Source: Actinopolymorpha pittospori
GTDB taxonomy: Bacteria; Actinomycetota; Actinomycetes; Propionibacteriales; Actinopolymorphaceae
Length of the DNA: 64,000 bases
Direction: 5' to 3'
Assembly: GCF_014873875.1 (NCBI RefSeq)
Contig: NZ_JADBEM010000001.1
Coordinates: 9,238,001 to 9,302,000 of the forward strand
Shown one piece after another: positions 8,281-16,453 of this stretch. The notes under the pieces were generated by a model. That model did no database searches and was not told where the DNA came from. It saw only the letters and a list, made by a program, of their open reading frames with translations. Every line of letters starts with the position of its first letter. Position 1 is the stretch's first letter. The position numbers were made by a program, and so were the translations under genes.

Positions 8281-8642
8281 ATGTGGCTAATGAAACCTGC
8301 GTGTCCGCGAACGTCGCCGCCGGGTTGGAGCCGGCGGTGGCGCTCTTCCGGTCGCTGGCGGACCAGACCCGGTTGCGGATCGTGCGCCGTCTCGCGGCGG
8401 GCGAGGCGCGAGTCGTCGATCTGACCGGCGAACTCGGACTCGCGCAGTCGACGGTCTCCAAACATCTCGCCTGTCTGCGCGACTGCGGGCTGGTCGACTT
8501 CCGCGTCGAGGGCCGGCAGTCGTTCTACACACTCACCAGGCCCGAACTCCTCGACCTGTTGGCGGCGGCCGAAGGTCTGCTCACCTCGACCGGGCACGCG
8601 GTGGCGTTGTGCCCGACGTACGGAAGCGAGCTTCGGACGTGA
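8271..8642 (+). CDS. ArsR/SmtB family metal-sensing repressor, CmtR-like
   Basis: A 123-residue winged-helix repressor. The recognition region is LGLAQSTVSKHLACLRDCGLV (split here as residues 56-76). Cys68 and Cys72 in the alpha-4 helix plus Cys114 near the C-terminus match the spacing of Cys57, Cys61 and Cys102 that bind Cd(II)/Pb(II) in mycobacterial CmtR; Cys10 is an extra cysteine. The protein should release DNA when it binds a soft metal. ATG 8271 or 8277 may be used. Its operator covers the start codon, and a CDF exporter gene overlaps its end, so the two form one autoregulated metal-resistance operon. Confidence 0.85.
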   Translation: MAMNVANETCVSANVAAGLEPAVALFRSLADQTRLRIVRRLAAGEARVVDLTGELGLAQSTVSKHLACLRDCGLVDFRVEGRQSFYTLTRPELLDLLAAAEGLLTSTGHAVALCPTYGSELRT

Positions 8643-9364
8643 CCGCCATGCTGAGCGCGGAGCGGCGGAGCGTCCTCAACCGCCGCAGCCTGCACCTCGC
8701 CTACGCGACCGCCGGGTACAACCTCCTCGAAGGGCTGGTCGCGGTCGGTGCCGGCGCCGCCGCCTCCTCGACCGCGCTCCTGGGCTTCGGCCTGGACTCC
8801 TTCGTTGAGGTGTCCTCCGCGCTCGTGGTCATCTGGCAGTTCCGTTCCCGCGTACCCGAGGCGCGTGAACGACTGGCCCTGCGGCTGATCGCGGTCTCGT
8901 TCTTCGCGTTGGCGGCCTGGATCTCCTTCGACGCGGTGCGTTCCCTCGCGGGAGCGAGCGAGGCGAAACCATCACCGGTCGGGATCGGCGTCGCGGCGGC
9001 GTCCGTGGTGGTGATGCCACTGCTGGTGTGGGCCAAGCGTCGTACGGGCCGCGAACTCGACTCCCTCACCGTGGTCGCCGACTCCACCCAGACCCTGCTG
9101 TGCACGTACCTGTCCGCGGTCCTGCTGCTCGGCCTGGTCCTCAACGCCGTACTCGGCTGGGCGTGGGCGGATCCCGTCGCGGCTCTGGTGATCGCGGTCG
9201 TCGCCCTCCGCGAAGGCGTGGAGGCCTGGCGGGGCGAACACTGCGACGACTGCGCCCTACCCGCGGCCGGCACCGGCAGCGACACCCGCACCGGCACCGA
9301 GGACCCCTGCGACTGTGCGCCCGGCTGCACCGGTCCCTGCTGCCGGCCCGGCGGCGTCAGCTGA
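8639..9364 (+). CDS. Cation diffusion facilitator-type heavy-metal exporter
   Basis: A 241-residue membrane protein with about six hydrophobic segments. GFGLDSFVEVSSA in TM2 and VVADSTQTLL in TM5 carry the acidic metal-site residues in place of the usual HxxxD/DxxxD. The usual C-terminal cytoplasmic metallochaperone-like domain is replaced by a short tail with nine cysteines (CDDC, CDC, CTGPCC), probably a soft-metal trap. It would export Cd, Pb or Zn using the proton gradient. GTG 8639 overlaps the arsR stop by four bases (GTGA), suggesting translational coupling; ATG 8648 is the alternative. Confidence 0.82.
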   Translation: MTAMLSAERRSVLNRRSLHLAYATAGYNLLEGLVAVGAGAAASSTALLGFGLDSFVEVSSALVVIWQFRSRVPEARERLALRLIAVSFFALAAWISFDAVRSLAGASEAKPSPVGIGVAAASVVVMPLLVWAKRRTGRELDSLTVVADSTQTLLCTYLSAVLLLGLVLNAVLGWAWADPVAALVIAVVALREGVEAWRGEHCDDCALPAAGTGSDTRTGTEDPCDCAPGCTGPCCRPGGVS

Positions 9365-9427
9365 CTCGTCACTGCGGCCACCTACCGTCGCCCGTACCGT
9401 CGACCGACGCGGACGGCCGTCTCGCGG

Positions 9428-10450
9428 TCAGGCGAGGTCGCGCAGGTCGTCGGTGAGCGCGCTTAGTTCCCGAATCGACGCCCTCGGATCGACACCGGCC
9501 TCGGGCCCCATCCAGGTCTGCCGCGCCGAGGGAAACCGTCCTCGGTACAACGAGGCGAACGCGAGGAGGTTGTCTCTCACGTTCTGGGCGGGCGTGACAT
9601 CCTCGCCGGCCAGGCGGCGCGCCGAGTAGGACAACGCGATCCGGTCCTCCAGCCACTCCGGCGTGGAGTGCGGTACGGCCGAGAACTCGTCGGCTTCGGC
9701 ATGGACTGCCCGGAGGATGCCCTCGGCCACCGCGGGGTCGCCGTGTTGTTTCGCGCGAGCCTCGAAGAGGGTCCAGTACCGTCCTAACGACCCGGCCCGC
9801 TGACCCCAGCGTTCGGTGGCCACCTCCGCGAGCGCTGTCCCAGCCCGCCGGATGCTGATCCAGGCCCCTGTCGGGTCGCCGGTGACCAGCAGCCGTTCGG
9901 CCTGCGTGGTTGCCTGCCGCGCCTGTTCGAACCACCCGGCGATCCGCGCATCGACCACGCCTGGTTCGAAGCGGCTTCGGGACGACCAGTCCAGGAAAGC
10001 CTGCGCCACACCGCGCGGGTCGCGCCGGGCGAAGCCTCCGTGGATCTTGTCGACGCCGTGTAACCAGCGCGGATCACTCATGCGCTCCCGTACCGCCGTA
10101 CGCCCCTCCGAGGCGGCGCTGAGCACGTCGGCCTCGTCGAACGTGAGCCGCCCGGCGTCGACACCTGTGTAGATCCCGCTGACGCCCCACATCTCACTCA
10201 GCTGGTAGGCACGCAGGTCGACCTCCGCGGCCGTCTCCTCGACCGAGCGCCCGGAACACACGACCATGATGTCGATGTCGGACAGCGGCCAGTGCTCACC
10301 CCGGCCGAGGCTGCCGCCGACGACGAGGCCGGCGACGCCAGGAACGGCTCCCAGCGCCTCGACAGCTTCCTCGGCACGACGCGCCAGACGGTTTTCCCAG
10401 TCCCGCAGGCGCGGGTCGAGATCGGTGGATGATTCCGGTGGCTGCGACAT
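9428..10450 (-). CDS. Nucleotidyltransferase-domain protein
   Basis: A 340-residue protein with a Pol-beta-type nucleotidyltransferase core near the N-terminus: GGSLGRGEHWPLSDIDIMVV (about residues 45-65), containing the GS motif and the metal-binding D-x-D. The remaining 270 residues are helical, as in aminoglycoside adenylyltransferases and DUF4037-type proteins. It could adenylylate a small molecule or a protein; no substrate evidence is present. ATG 10450 is chosen over 10474. It is divergent from a phosphotransferase-like gene, a pairing that suggests a small-molecule modification theme, but that is inference. Confidence 0.75.
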   Translation of the reverse strand: MSQPPESSTDLDPRLRDWENRLARRAEEAVEALGAVPGVAGLVVGGSLGRGEHWPLSDIDIMVVCSGRSVEETAAEVDLRAYQLSEMWGVSGIYTGVDAGRLTFDEADVLSAASEGRTAVRERMSDPRWLHGVDKIHGGFARRDPRGVAQAFLDWSSRSRFEPGVVDARIAGWFEQARQATTQAERLLVTGDPTGAWISIRRAGTALAEVATERWGQRAGSLGRYWTLFEARAKQHGDPAVAEGILRAVHAEADEFSAVPHSTPEWLEDRIALSYSARRLAGEDVTPAQNVRDNLLAFASLYRGRFPSARQTWMGPEAGVDPRASIRELSALTDDLRDLA

Positions 10451-10647
10451 GCGGGACCCTCCGGCTGAGACCAAGCCCGACTGTGGACCAGGCGTGGATC
10501 CTACTCACCCGAAGGCTCGTATGCTGCTCTCCTCCCACGCCACCAGACGGCCGTGCCGGGGTGCATCCCAGGGCGGAGACGCTGGGCGGAGAAGCTCGGC
10601 AGAGAAGCTGGCGGCGAACGTCACCGACACGACGAGGAACCCGCACC

Positions 10648-11337
10648 ATGCAATCGCTGCGGCACGGCTACACCAACGACACCCGCGGTGACGGCTCGGT
10701 GGTCGTCAAGCGGTACGAGGGACCAGACCAGGTGGTCCGGCACCGCACCGAGCAGGCGATGCTGACACACCTGAGCCACCACCTCCCGGTGCCGCGACTG
10801 GTGAGGACGACCGACGCCGCTCTGCACATGGAGCACGTCGCCGGCGTCCACGGGCAGGAGCTGATCGACGCCGGTCAGGCCACGCGGGTTCTCCGGTCCT
10901 GCGGCGAGATGCTCCGGCGGATCCAGTCCGTCGCCGTCCCGACCCCTTTTCCGGAGGGCTCTGTTCTTCTCGAGGGCTCTGTGCCTGCCGACGCTGTGTT
11001 GGTGCACGGTGACTACGGTCCGAACAACATGCTCTTCGACCCGGACACCTTCGACGTCACGGCGGTACTCGATTGGGAGTGGGCGCACGCGGGCGACATC
11101 GTGGAGGACCTGGCCTGGTGCGAGTGGATCGTCCGAACGCACCACTCCCCGGACGTCGCGGCGTTGGACGAACTCTTCGCCGCCTACGGACACCGTCCAT
11201 CCTGGACCGAACGGCAGGACGCCATGCTGGCGAAATGCCGCGCGATGCTCGCCCTGGTCGAGCGGGGAGACCAGGCGCGCGCCGGCGTGCGCCGGTGGCA
11301 GCAACGAATAGCCGTCACCCTCTCCTGGACCGAGTGA
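10648..11337 (+). CDS. Phosphotransferase (APH family) enzyme
   Basis: A 229-residue kinase-fold protein. The catalytic loop LVHGDYGPNNML and the following AVLDWEWAHAGD, with the metal-binding Asp, are the hallmarks of the aminoglycoside phosphotransferase/choline kinase superfamily. The N-lobe is short (GSVVVKRYEGPD), so the protein is smaller than typical APH enzymes (about 260-300). ATG 10648 has GAGGAA upstream; the longer open frame to 10429 has no start signal. The substrate is unknown. It is cytoplasmic and a single gene, divergent from the nucleotidyltransferase gene. Confidence 0.8.
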   Translation: MQSLRHGYTNDTRGDGSVVVKRYEGPDQVVRHRTEQAMLTHLSHHLPVPRLVRTTDAALHMEHVAGVHGQELIDAGQATRVLRSCGEMLRRIQSVAVPTPFPEGSVLLEGSVPADAVLVHGDYGPNNMLFDPDTFDVTAVLDWEWAHAGDIVEDLAWCEWIVRTHHSPDVAALDELFAAYGHRPSWTERQDAMLAKCRAMLALVERGDQARAGVRRWQQRIAVTLSWTE

Positions 11338-11360
11338 CGCCGGCCCTCTTCAGCGCTTCC

Positions 11361-11930
11361 CTACGGGTTCAGATCCACGGTCTGCAAGGGGGTGCCGTCG
11401 GCGGCCAGGGCTTCCACGAGCGGCTTGTGGCGGGTCGCCATGATCACCGCGACATGACCGTGGAACGGCACGTCGATCGTCCGTGTACCGGCCCTGACAA
11501 CATCGACCTCGGCCGCTGCCTGGAGATCGGCGAAATGAGTCGGCGCATGCCAGGACAGCCAGCGCGGAACGTTGCTCGCGGGGTGCCCGAAACACTGGCC
11601 ACGCAGGTAGCGGCCGTCCAACTCGGCAGCGCAGCGACGGGCCGCGAGCGGATAGTCCTCGGTCGGGCCGCCCCCGCCGCCGAGATAGTGCCAGTCGTCG
11701 CCATGCCGCTGAAGGAGACAGAGCCGGACGCTGGGTCCCTGACCGCCCCCTTCGGACCGCGGCGGCGTCAGGAGAAGAACGACGCCCACATCTCCGTCGA
11801 TATCGATGCTGAGGGGGATGTATGGGTGCTGCTCGTCGAGCACAAGGGGTACGACGTCTGGTACGCCCTCACGCAGCAGTCGTCGGCACGTGCCCTCGAA
11901 CTCCTCGAAGTCAGCGAACCCGCCCGCCAT
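11361..11930 (-). CDS. Hypothetical protein
   Basis: A 189-residue soluble protein I cannot place in a family. Features are an acidic, helix-rich N-terminus (GFADFEEFEGTCRRLLREGV), a central Gly run (YLGGGGGPTEDYP) and a Trp-rich stretch (PRWLSWHAPTHF), ending in a beta-rich half. There is no signal peptide or membrane segment. The ATG start at 11930 is the first in frame. It is convergent with the APH-type gene at close range and alone on its strand. Confidence 0.6.
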   Translation of the reverse strand: MAGGFADFEEFEGTCRRLLREGVPDVVPLVLDEQHPYIPLSIDIDGDVGVVLLLTPPRSEGGGQGPSVRLCLLQRHGDDWHYLGGGGGPTEDYPLAARRCAAELDGRYLRGQCFGHPASNVPRWLSWHAPTHFADLQAAAEVDVVRAGTRTIDVPFHGHVAVIMATRHKPLVEALAADGTPLQTVDLNP

Positions 11931-12098
11931 GATTCAGTCTAGGCACATGATCAGCGCCAGGCGCCTGTCGCGACGTCGGTGCTAGCGTCGAGCAGTACGA
12001 GCCACTGAACTGAGCGCGAACTATCGCATGCGTTGTCGTCCTTGTGCGGGTATCCCGGGTGTCGACCCGCCGCGGCGCGTCGACGCTAGGAGATCGCG

Positions 12099-12911
12099 GT
12101 GAGTACCTCTGCTTCTCCTCCAGGCAAGCTGCCCTTGACGCGGGCCGCCGACGAGTTCCTGCTCACCACCGTCCTGTTGTTCGTCGCGGTGACTGTCGTG
12201 CGCTGGCTGCGTGGGCCGGGTTCTCCCTTGTACATCGCCGATCTCGGCGTCGCACTCGTCGTCGTCGGGATTCTCAGCGGGACGATCCTCACCGCGCTGA
12301 TCTTCACCGCGCCCGGCAGACGCAGCGGCGGGCACATGAATCCCGCCGTGACCGTCGCCCTGTGGCTGATGAACGCCTTCCCCGGACGCAGCGTCCTGCC
12401 CTACGTACTCGCCCAACTCGCCGGCTCCGCCGTGGGGACGGGTCTCGCGCGCCTGGTGTGGGGGCCCGTGCTCTCCGTCCCGTCGGTCGCCCACGCCGCG
12501 ATCAGACCCGGCCCTTCCTGGCATCCCGCGGCCGTCTTTCTCACCGAGGCGGGCTGCATGTTCGTCCTGATCCTGATCGTCAGGTTCCTGGCCCGTCCCC
12601 GCTATGCGCGCCTGCTGCCGTACGCCATCGGACTGTGCGTCGGGCTCGTGATCGCTCTCCTCGGTACGCGCAGCGGGGGCTGCATCAACCCCGCCCGTCA
12701 ACTCGGCCCTGCCGCGTTCTCCGGACAGACCCTCGATCTGTGGATCTATCTGGTCGCGCCGATCCTGGGAGCGGCTCTCGGGGCCTCGATCCACCACCTG
12801 CCCATTCCGCACATGCGCAGGCACCAGGCCCTGACGTACAAGATGTGCGGCGACTGCACCGTCATCAACTGGGAGACGTCCTCCACAAGCGAGCCGCGAA
12901 CGCGGGCATGA
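12099..12911 (+). CDS. MIP/aquaporin family channel (copy 1)
   Basis: A 270-residue channel with six membrane helices and the two half-helix signatures, HMNPAVTVAL and CINPARQLGP, the second carrying the selectivity-filter Arg. Length and motifs fit aquaporins rather than glycerol facilitators, though transport of glycerol or hydrogen peroxide cannot be excluded. The C-terminal 40 residues are polar. AGGAG sits 6 bases before the GTG start. A close paralogue lies at 18742-19620; their start regions are nearly identical at DNA level (ggagatc..ggtgagtacc). It is convergent with an NAD-dependent epimerase gene whose paralogue also neighbours copy 2. Confidence 0.9.
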   Translation: MSTSASPPGKLPLTRAADEFLLTTVLLFVAVTVVRWLRGPGSPLYIADLGVALVVVGILSGTILTALIFTAPGRRSGGHMNPAVTVALWLMNAFPGRSVLPYVLAQLAGSAVGTGLARLVWGPVLSVPSVAHAAIRPGPSWHPAAVFLTEAGCMFVLILIVRFLARPRYARLLPYAIGLCVGLVIALLGTRSGGCINPARQLGPAAFSGQTLDLWIYLVAPILGAALGASIHHLPIPHMRRHQALTYKMCGDCTVINWETSSTSEPRTRA

Positions 12912-12950
12912 CGGCGTCGCACGTCGTCGGCTCGGGTCGCGGTCGGGCGC

Positions 12951-13562
12951 TCAGTCGGTGATCAGGACGACGCCGGTCGGCTGGCCCAGCGCTTCCACCG
13001 TGCGTTCGGCGGCTCGGTCGATGTGAACCCGAGGTTCCCCGGGCGGTTGCTGCTCGTTGTAGGTGCCGGGCCCGTAGAGCTGCCCATAGCGCAGCACAAC
13101 GCCGCCCTCGGCAAGAACCAGACGTTCCAGTACGACGACAGCGTCGGCATCGGGCCCGTCCGGGAGCTGCCAGGCAACGCTTTGCGCCAGGATCTTGGGC
13201 GACCCGCTCTGCCGGGCGGCCTCGATCAGGTTCTGGGTTCCCTCGGTTCGGATCCGAGCGTCCCGATCAGCGAGTGCACTGATCTGCTCCACGTCATCCG
13301 GCAGGTCGGTCAGTTCGTTCAGCATGACGTCCGGGTCGAAGTCGCAAACCGCCTGGAGAAGTGCCTCCCGGTCGAAGACGTCACACACAATCGGTTCGGC
13401 GCCGAGGCGGCGAAGCAACTCCGTCTTGCTGGACGAGCGCGTCATGGCACCGACCACGTGTCCGGCCTGAACCAGGCGGGGAACCAACTGCTGCCCGAGC
13501 ACGCCTGAGGCGCCGGCAAGAAAGACTCTCAGATTCCGATCAGTCAGAGCACCTTCGGACAT
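12951..13562 (-). CDS. NAD(P)-dependent epimerase/dehydratase-like protein, short
   Basis: A 203-residue atypical SDR. The N-terminal GASGVLGQQL is the nucleotide-binding glycine motif, and IRTEGTQNLIEAAR is the family helix. The catalytic YxxxK is not seen: the region after QSVAWQLPDG lacks it. At about 200 residues it is shorter than the usual 290-330. It resembles the epimerase at 17862-18734 (LVPRLV.AGH, EGT.NL..AAR, QS.AW, RYG..YGPGT) but has lost most of the C-terminal substrate domain. It may be a truncated paralogue; activity is doubtful. Confidence 0.75.
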   Translation of the reverse strand: MSEGALTDRNLRVFLAGASGVLGQQLVPRLVQAGHVVGAMTRSSSKTELLRRLGAEPIVCDVFDREALLQAVCDFDPDVMLNELTDLPDDVEQISALADRDARIRTEGTQNLIEAARQSGSPKILAQSVAWQLPDGPDADAVVVLERLVLAEGGVVLRYGQLYGPGTYNEQQPPGEPRVHIDRAAERTVEALGQPTGVVLITD

Positions 13563-13667
13563 GATGTCTCCTCACTCCCTGACCAGGGTACGGCGAACCC
13601 GGCGCGCAGACCTGGCAGGAGCGGATTGACGCACGACTCGTGATTAGTGTCGTGCCAACGCGAGGTA

Positions 13668-13708
13668 CCGCGGTGACCAGGGGGCGGTCCGCCCCCTGGT
13701 CGCCGCGG
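13668..13708. terminator. Long hairpin downstream of the PepSY gene
   Basis: GACCAGGGGGCGG (13675-13687) pairs perfectly with CCGCCCCCTGGTC (13689-13701), and CCGCGG on both flanks extends the stem to about 20 bp. It lies 11 bases after the PepSY stop on the minus strand, so it is probably the terminator of the response-regulator/kinase/PepSY operon. Confidence 0.65.
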
Positions 13709-13718
13709 CCGCATGGGC

Positions 13719-14321
13719 TTACCGGTGGCCGGCAGGATCGTCATGGCCCCCGCGGTGACCGTCATCGCCACCCCGACGGTCACCGCCGTGGTCGTCACCG
13801 CGGTCGTGGCGGGCATCGCCGTGGTCGTCCTCACCGCGGTCGTCGCGCCCACCGTCCCGGCTGTCGTCGTCGAGCCGGGTCACCGCGCCGGTACGGGCGT
13901 CCACCCGAACGTCCGCGCGCCGAGCGCCGTCGACGACACGGACCTTCCACTCCAGCCGGCCGTGCTCGAGTTCGCGCTCGACCCCTGTGACGTGACCGCC
14001 GCCGACCCGGGTGACGGCGATCCGACCGGCCTGCTCGGCGCTGATCGCCGCGGTCGGCCGCGAGCCGTTCGGGATCGCCTTCGGCGCCACGGTCACAGGC
14101 GATTCCGGCGTCCGCGACGCCGCGGTGGGCCGGGCCGCATCAGGCGTCGCGGTGGGCCGGGACCTGTCGGAGGAGGAGGTGGGCCGAGACGTGTCGGACG
14201 ACGAGGTGGCCACCGTCGAGGCACCCAGGCCGCCGTTGTCCGCCGCGAGGGCCACGCTGGTCCCGCCCGCCAGGAGCGCCGTCATCGCGCCGGCCGTGAG
14301 GAGAAGTCGTGTGTTCGGCAT
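13719..14321 (-). CDS. Secreted PepSY-domain protein with Asp/His-rich tail
   Basis: A 200-residue exported protein. A signal peptide (residues 1-28, LLAGGTSVALA then AD) is followed by a Ser/Thr/Pro-rich linker (30-85). One PepSY domain spans about 92-150: ISAEQAGRIAV, then LEHGRLEWKVRVVDG, and DARTGAVTRLDDD. A 45-residue tail of repeated DD, DH, GGD and HDD could bind metal ions. PepSY domains inhibit or sense at the cell surface. ATG 14321 has AAAGG upstream. It sits 73 bases behind a histidine kinase gene on the same strand, so it is likely the third gene of that operon and an accessory of the two-component system. Confidence 0.82.
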   Translation of the reverse strand: MPNTRLLLTAGAMTALLAGGTSVALAADNGGLGASTVATSSSDTSRPTSSSDRSRPTATPDAARPTAASRTPESPVTVAPKAIPNGSRPTAAISAEQAGRIAVTRVGGGHVTGVERELEHGRLEWKVRVVDGARRADVRVDARTGAVTRLDDDSRDGGRDDRGEDDHGDARHDRGDDHGGDRRGGDDGHRGGHDDPAGHR

Positions 14322-14394
14322 GATCAACCTTTCGTCGAACGGTTCGTAGACTCGACGATGCCGGTTCGAGGGATAGGCCCGCCCTGTGGCGAGG

Positions 14395-15669
14395 TTATGG
14401 CGCGGCTAAGAGTTGCAGGGTCACGCTCAGACCGCCCAACGCCGATCGCCCCAACCGCAGGTCGCCACCGGCTCGTTGCGCGGTCCGACGTGCGATGTCC
14501 AGCCCGAGGCCGCTCGATCCCGATCCCGACTCACCCCGCCGCGCCAGCCCGGGTTCCGGCAACCCCGGACCGGCGTCGTCGATGCTCAGCAGTACTTCAC
14601 CGTCTGGCGACCGGTACAGCCGCACCTCGAAGGCGGTTCCGTCCGGCGTGTGGGCGAAGACGTTGCCCAGCAGCGCGTCCACGCACGCCGCGAGCTCGCC
14701 ACGGCCGACAGTCACCGGGAGTGGCCCGGGCGCGAGGTCGCGGCCGATCTCACGGTCGGTGTCCTCGGCGAGCACCGCCCAGAAGTCGACGCGTTCGCGC
14801 ACCACCTCGGCAGCGTCACAGCCGGAACCGCTGCCGGCGCTCCGCCTGCGGGCCTGGTCGATCGCCTGGGTGACGGCGCGCTGCACGGCGTCGACGCCGG
14901 CCTCGATACGCACCGCCTCATGCCGGTCGGCGAGCGCCTCGGCGTCCAGCCGCAGCGCGGTGAGCGGCGTACGCACCCGGTGGGACAGGTCAGCGACGGT
15001 CTCGCGTTCCTCGCGCAGCAGTTCGCTGATGCGCCCCGCGAGATGGTTGAGCGCGGCGGCCACCCTGCCGATCTCGTCGGGAGCACCCGGATCGGCTCGG
15101 GCGTCGAGGTCACCCGCGGCGAGGTGGTGCGACACCGAGGCCAACTCGATGGTGGAGCGCACCAACCGGCGGGCCAGCCGATCGGCGACCAGCAGGCTCA
15201 TCCCGAGCAGCACCACCCCCAGCCCGGCCAGCAGCAACCACGCCCTGGCGACACCCCTGGTCAGTTCCGCCTCCGACACGAACGCACGGATCACGCCGTA
15301 GGCGCCGGCGCTGTCGCGGACGGCGAAGACGATCTCTCGACCGCCAGGAACCTCACCGGAGGCGCTGCTGCCCCGCGACGCGAGTTCGACCAGCGGGGAA
15401 CGCGGGACGGCCGCGCCCAACCGGGAGCCGTCGGCGAGGAACACGCTCACGTCGTACGCCGAGGTGGCGTCGGCCTGCTCGACAGCGACCGCCAGGGTGT
15501 CCCGATGGGCGGTCACGACCATCGAACTCAACGCCTGCGCCTGCACCGTCGCGCCCTGGACCGCACGATCCACCGCGACCCCGCGCACCAGGAGGGCCAG
15601 CGGTACGAGAAAGGCGACCAACACCAGCGAGGTGGTGGCACCGACCAGAACCAGGACCCGGCGGCGCAT
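14395..15669 (-). CDS. Sensor histidine kinase
   Basis: A 424-residue membrane kinase. TM1 (about 7-30), an extracytoplasmic loop (31-135) and TM2 (about 140-162) are followed by a HAMP domain (about 163-215, ending in NHLAGRISELL). The H-box is VADLSHRVRTPLTALR, the N-box is ALLGNVFAHTPDG, and the G boxes are DDAGPGLPE and SSGLGLDIARR. It autophosphorylates on His and passes the phosphate to the response regulator upstream. The ATG overlaps the regulator stop by a single base, so the pair is translationally coupled. The signal may involve the PepSY protein encoded next. Confidence 0.9.
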   Translation of the reverse strand: MRRRVLVLVGATTSLVLVAFLVPLALLVRGVAVDRAVQGATVQAQALSSMVVTAHRDTLAVAVEQADATSAYDVSVFLADGSRLGAAVPRSPLVELASRGSSASGEVPGGREIVFAVRDSAGAYGVIRAFVSEAELTRGVARAWLLLAGLGVVLLGMSLLVADRLARRLVRSTIELASVSHHLAAGDLDARADPGAPDEIGRVAAALNHLAGRISELLREERETVADLSHRVRTPLTALRLDAEALADRHEAVRIEAGVDAVQRAVTQAIDQARRRSAGSGSGCDAAEVVRERVDFWAVLAEDTDREIGRDLAPGPLPVTVGRGELAACVDALLGNVFAHTPDGTAFEVRLYRSPDGEVLLSIDDAGPGLPEPGLARRGESGSGSSGLGLDIARRTAQRAGGDLRLGRSALGGLSVTLQLLAAP

Positions 15670-16352
15670 CAACGCTCCGGCGCGGCGACGCGGACACCGA
15701 CGCCGCGCACGGTGTGCAGGTACCGAGCCTGATGCGCGGTCTCCCCCAGCTTGCGCCGCAACCACGACACGTGCACGTCCACGGTCTTGTCCGCACCGCC
15801 GTAGGGCAGGTGCCAGACCTCGGCCAGCAACTCCCGCTTGCTCACCACCTCACCCGCTCTGACAGCCAGGTAGTGCAGCAACGCGAACTCCCTCGGCGAG
15901 AGCTCCAGATCCCTGCCGTCCAGGGTGGCCTCGTGGCTGCGCGGGTCCAACCGCAGCCCGCCGACCTCCACCGCGCCCGAGGACCGGTCCTCCCCCATCC
16001 GGCGCAGCACGGCCCTGATCCTGGCGTCGAGTTGGGCCGCGCTGAACGGCTTGACCACGTAGTCGTCGGCCCCGGCGTTCAGTACGGCCACGATCTCCGA
16101 CTCCTCGTCACGCGCGGTCGCCACCACCACCGGAACGCTGCTCGCCCCCCGCAGCATCCGCAGGACGGTGCGGCCCTCGACGTCGGGCAGTCCAAGGTCG
16201 AGCACCACCACGTCGGGGGCGTTCGCGACCGCGAGTTCCAGCCCGGCCATGCCCGTCGCCGCCGATGCCACGGCGTGACCACGCTCGGTCAGTCCACGGA
16301 TCAACGCGCCGCGGATCGCCGGGTCGTCCTCAACGAGCAGCACATGGGGCAC
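15669..16352 (-). CDS. OmpR-family response regulator
   Basis: A 227-residue two-domain regulator. The receiver domain (1-115) has the acidic pair in LLVEDDPA, the phosphorylation Asp in VVVLDLGLPD and the conserved Lys in YVVKPF. The winged-helix DNA-binding domain (125-225) is LELSPREFALLHYLAVR through TVDVHVSWLRRKL. GTG 16352 gives the standard length; TACCGT about 10 bases upstream would make a leaderless transcript plausible. ATG 16406 is the longer alternative. It is the first gene of the regulator-kinase-PepSY operon and divergent from a secreted-type protein that is a natural regulatory target. Confidence 0.9.
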   Translation of the reverse strand: MPHVLLVEDDPAIRGALIRGLTERGHAVASAATGMAGLELAVANAPDVVVLDLGLPDVEGRTVLRMLRGASSVPVVVATARDEESEIVAVLNAGADDYVVKPFSAAQLDARIRAVLRRMGEDRSSGAVEVGGLRLDPRSHEATLDGRDLELSPREFALLHYLAVRAGEVVSKRELLAEVWHLPYGGADKTVDVHVSWLRRKLGETAHQARYLHTVRGVGVRVAAPER

Positions 16353-16453
16353 GGCACCCAACGGTAGGCCACACCGCGGCTCGGCCCCAGTCGCTGGCGC
16401 AGCCATGACAGTCCCATAGCCTCGCCTTAACCAGGAAGCAGCATGCTGGACTG

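Noticed and set aside
14413..15732. 439-residue plus-strand open frame opposite the histidine kinase
   Set aside because: The kinase on the minus strand has all catalytic motifs, and the plus frame has none.
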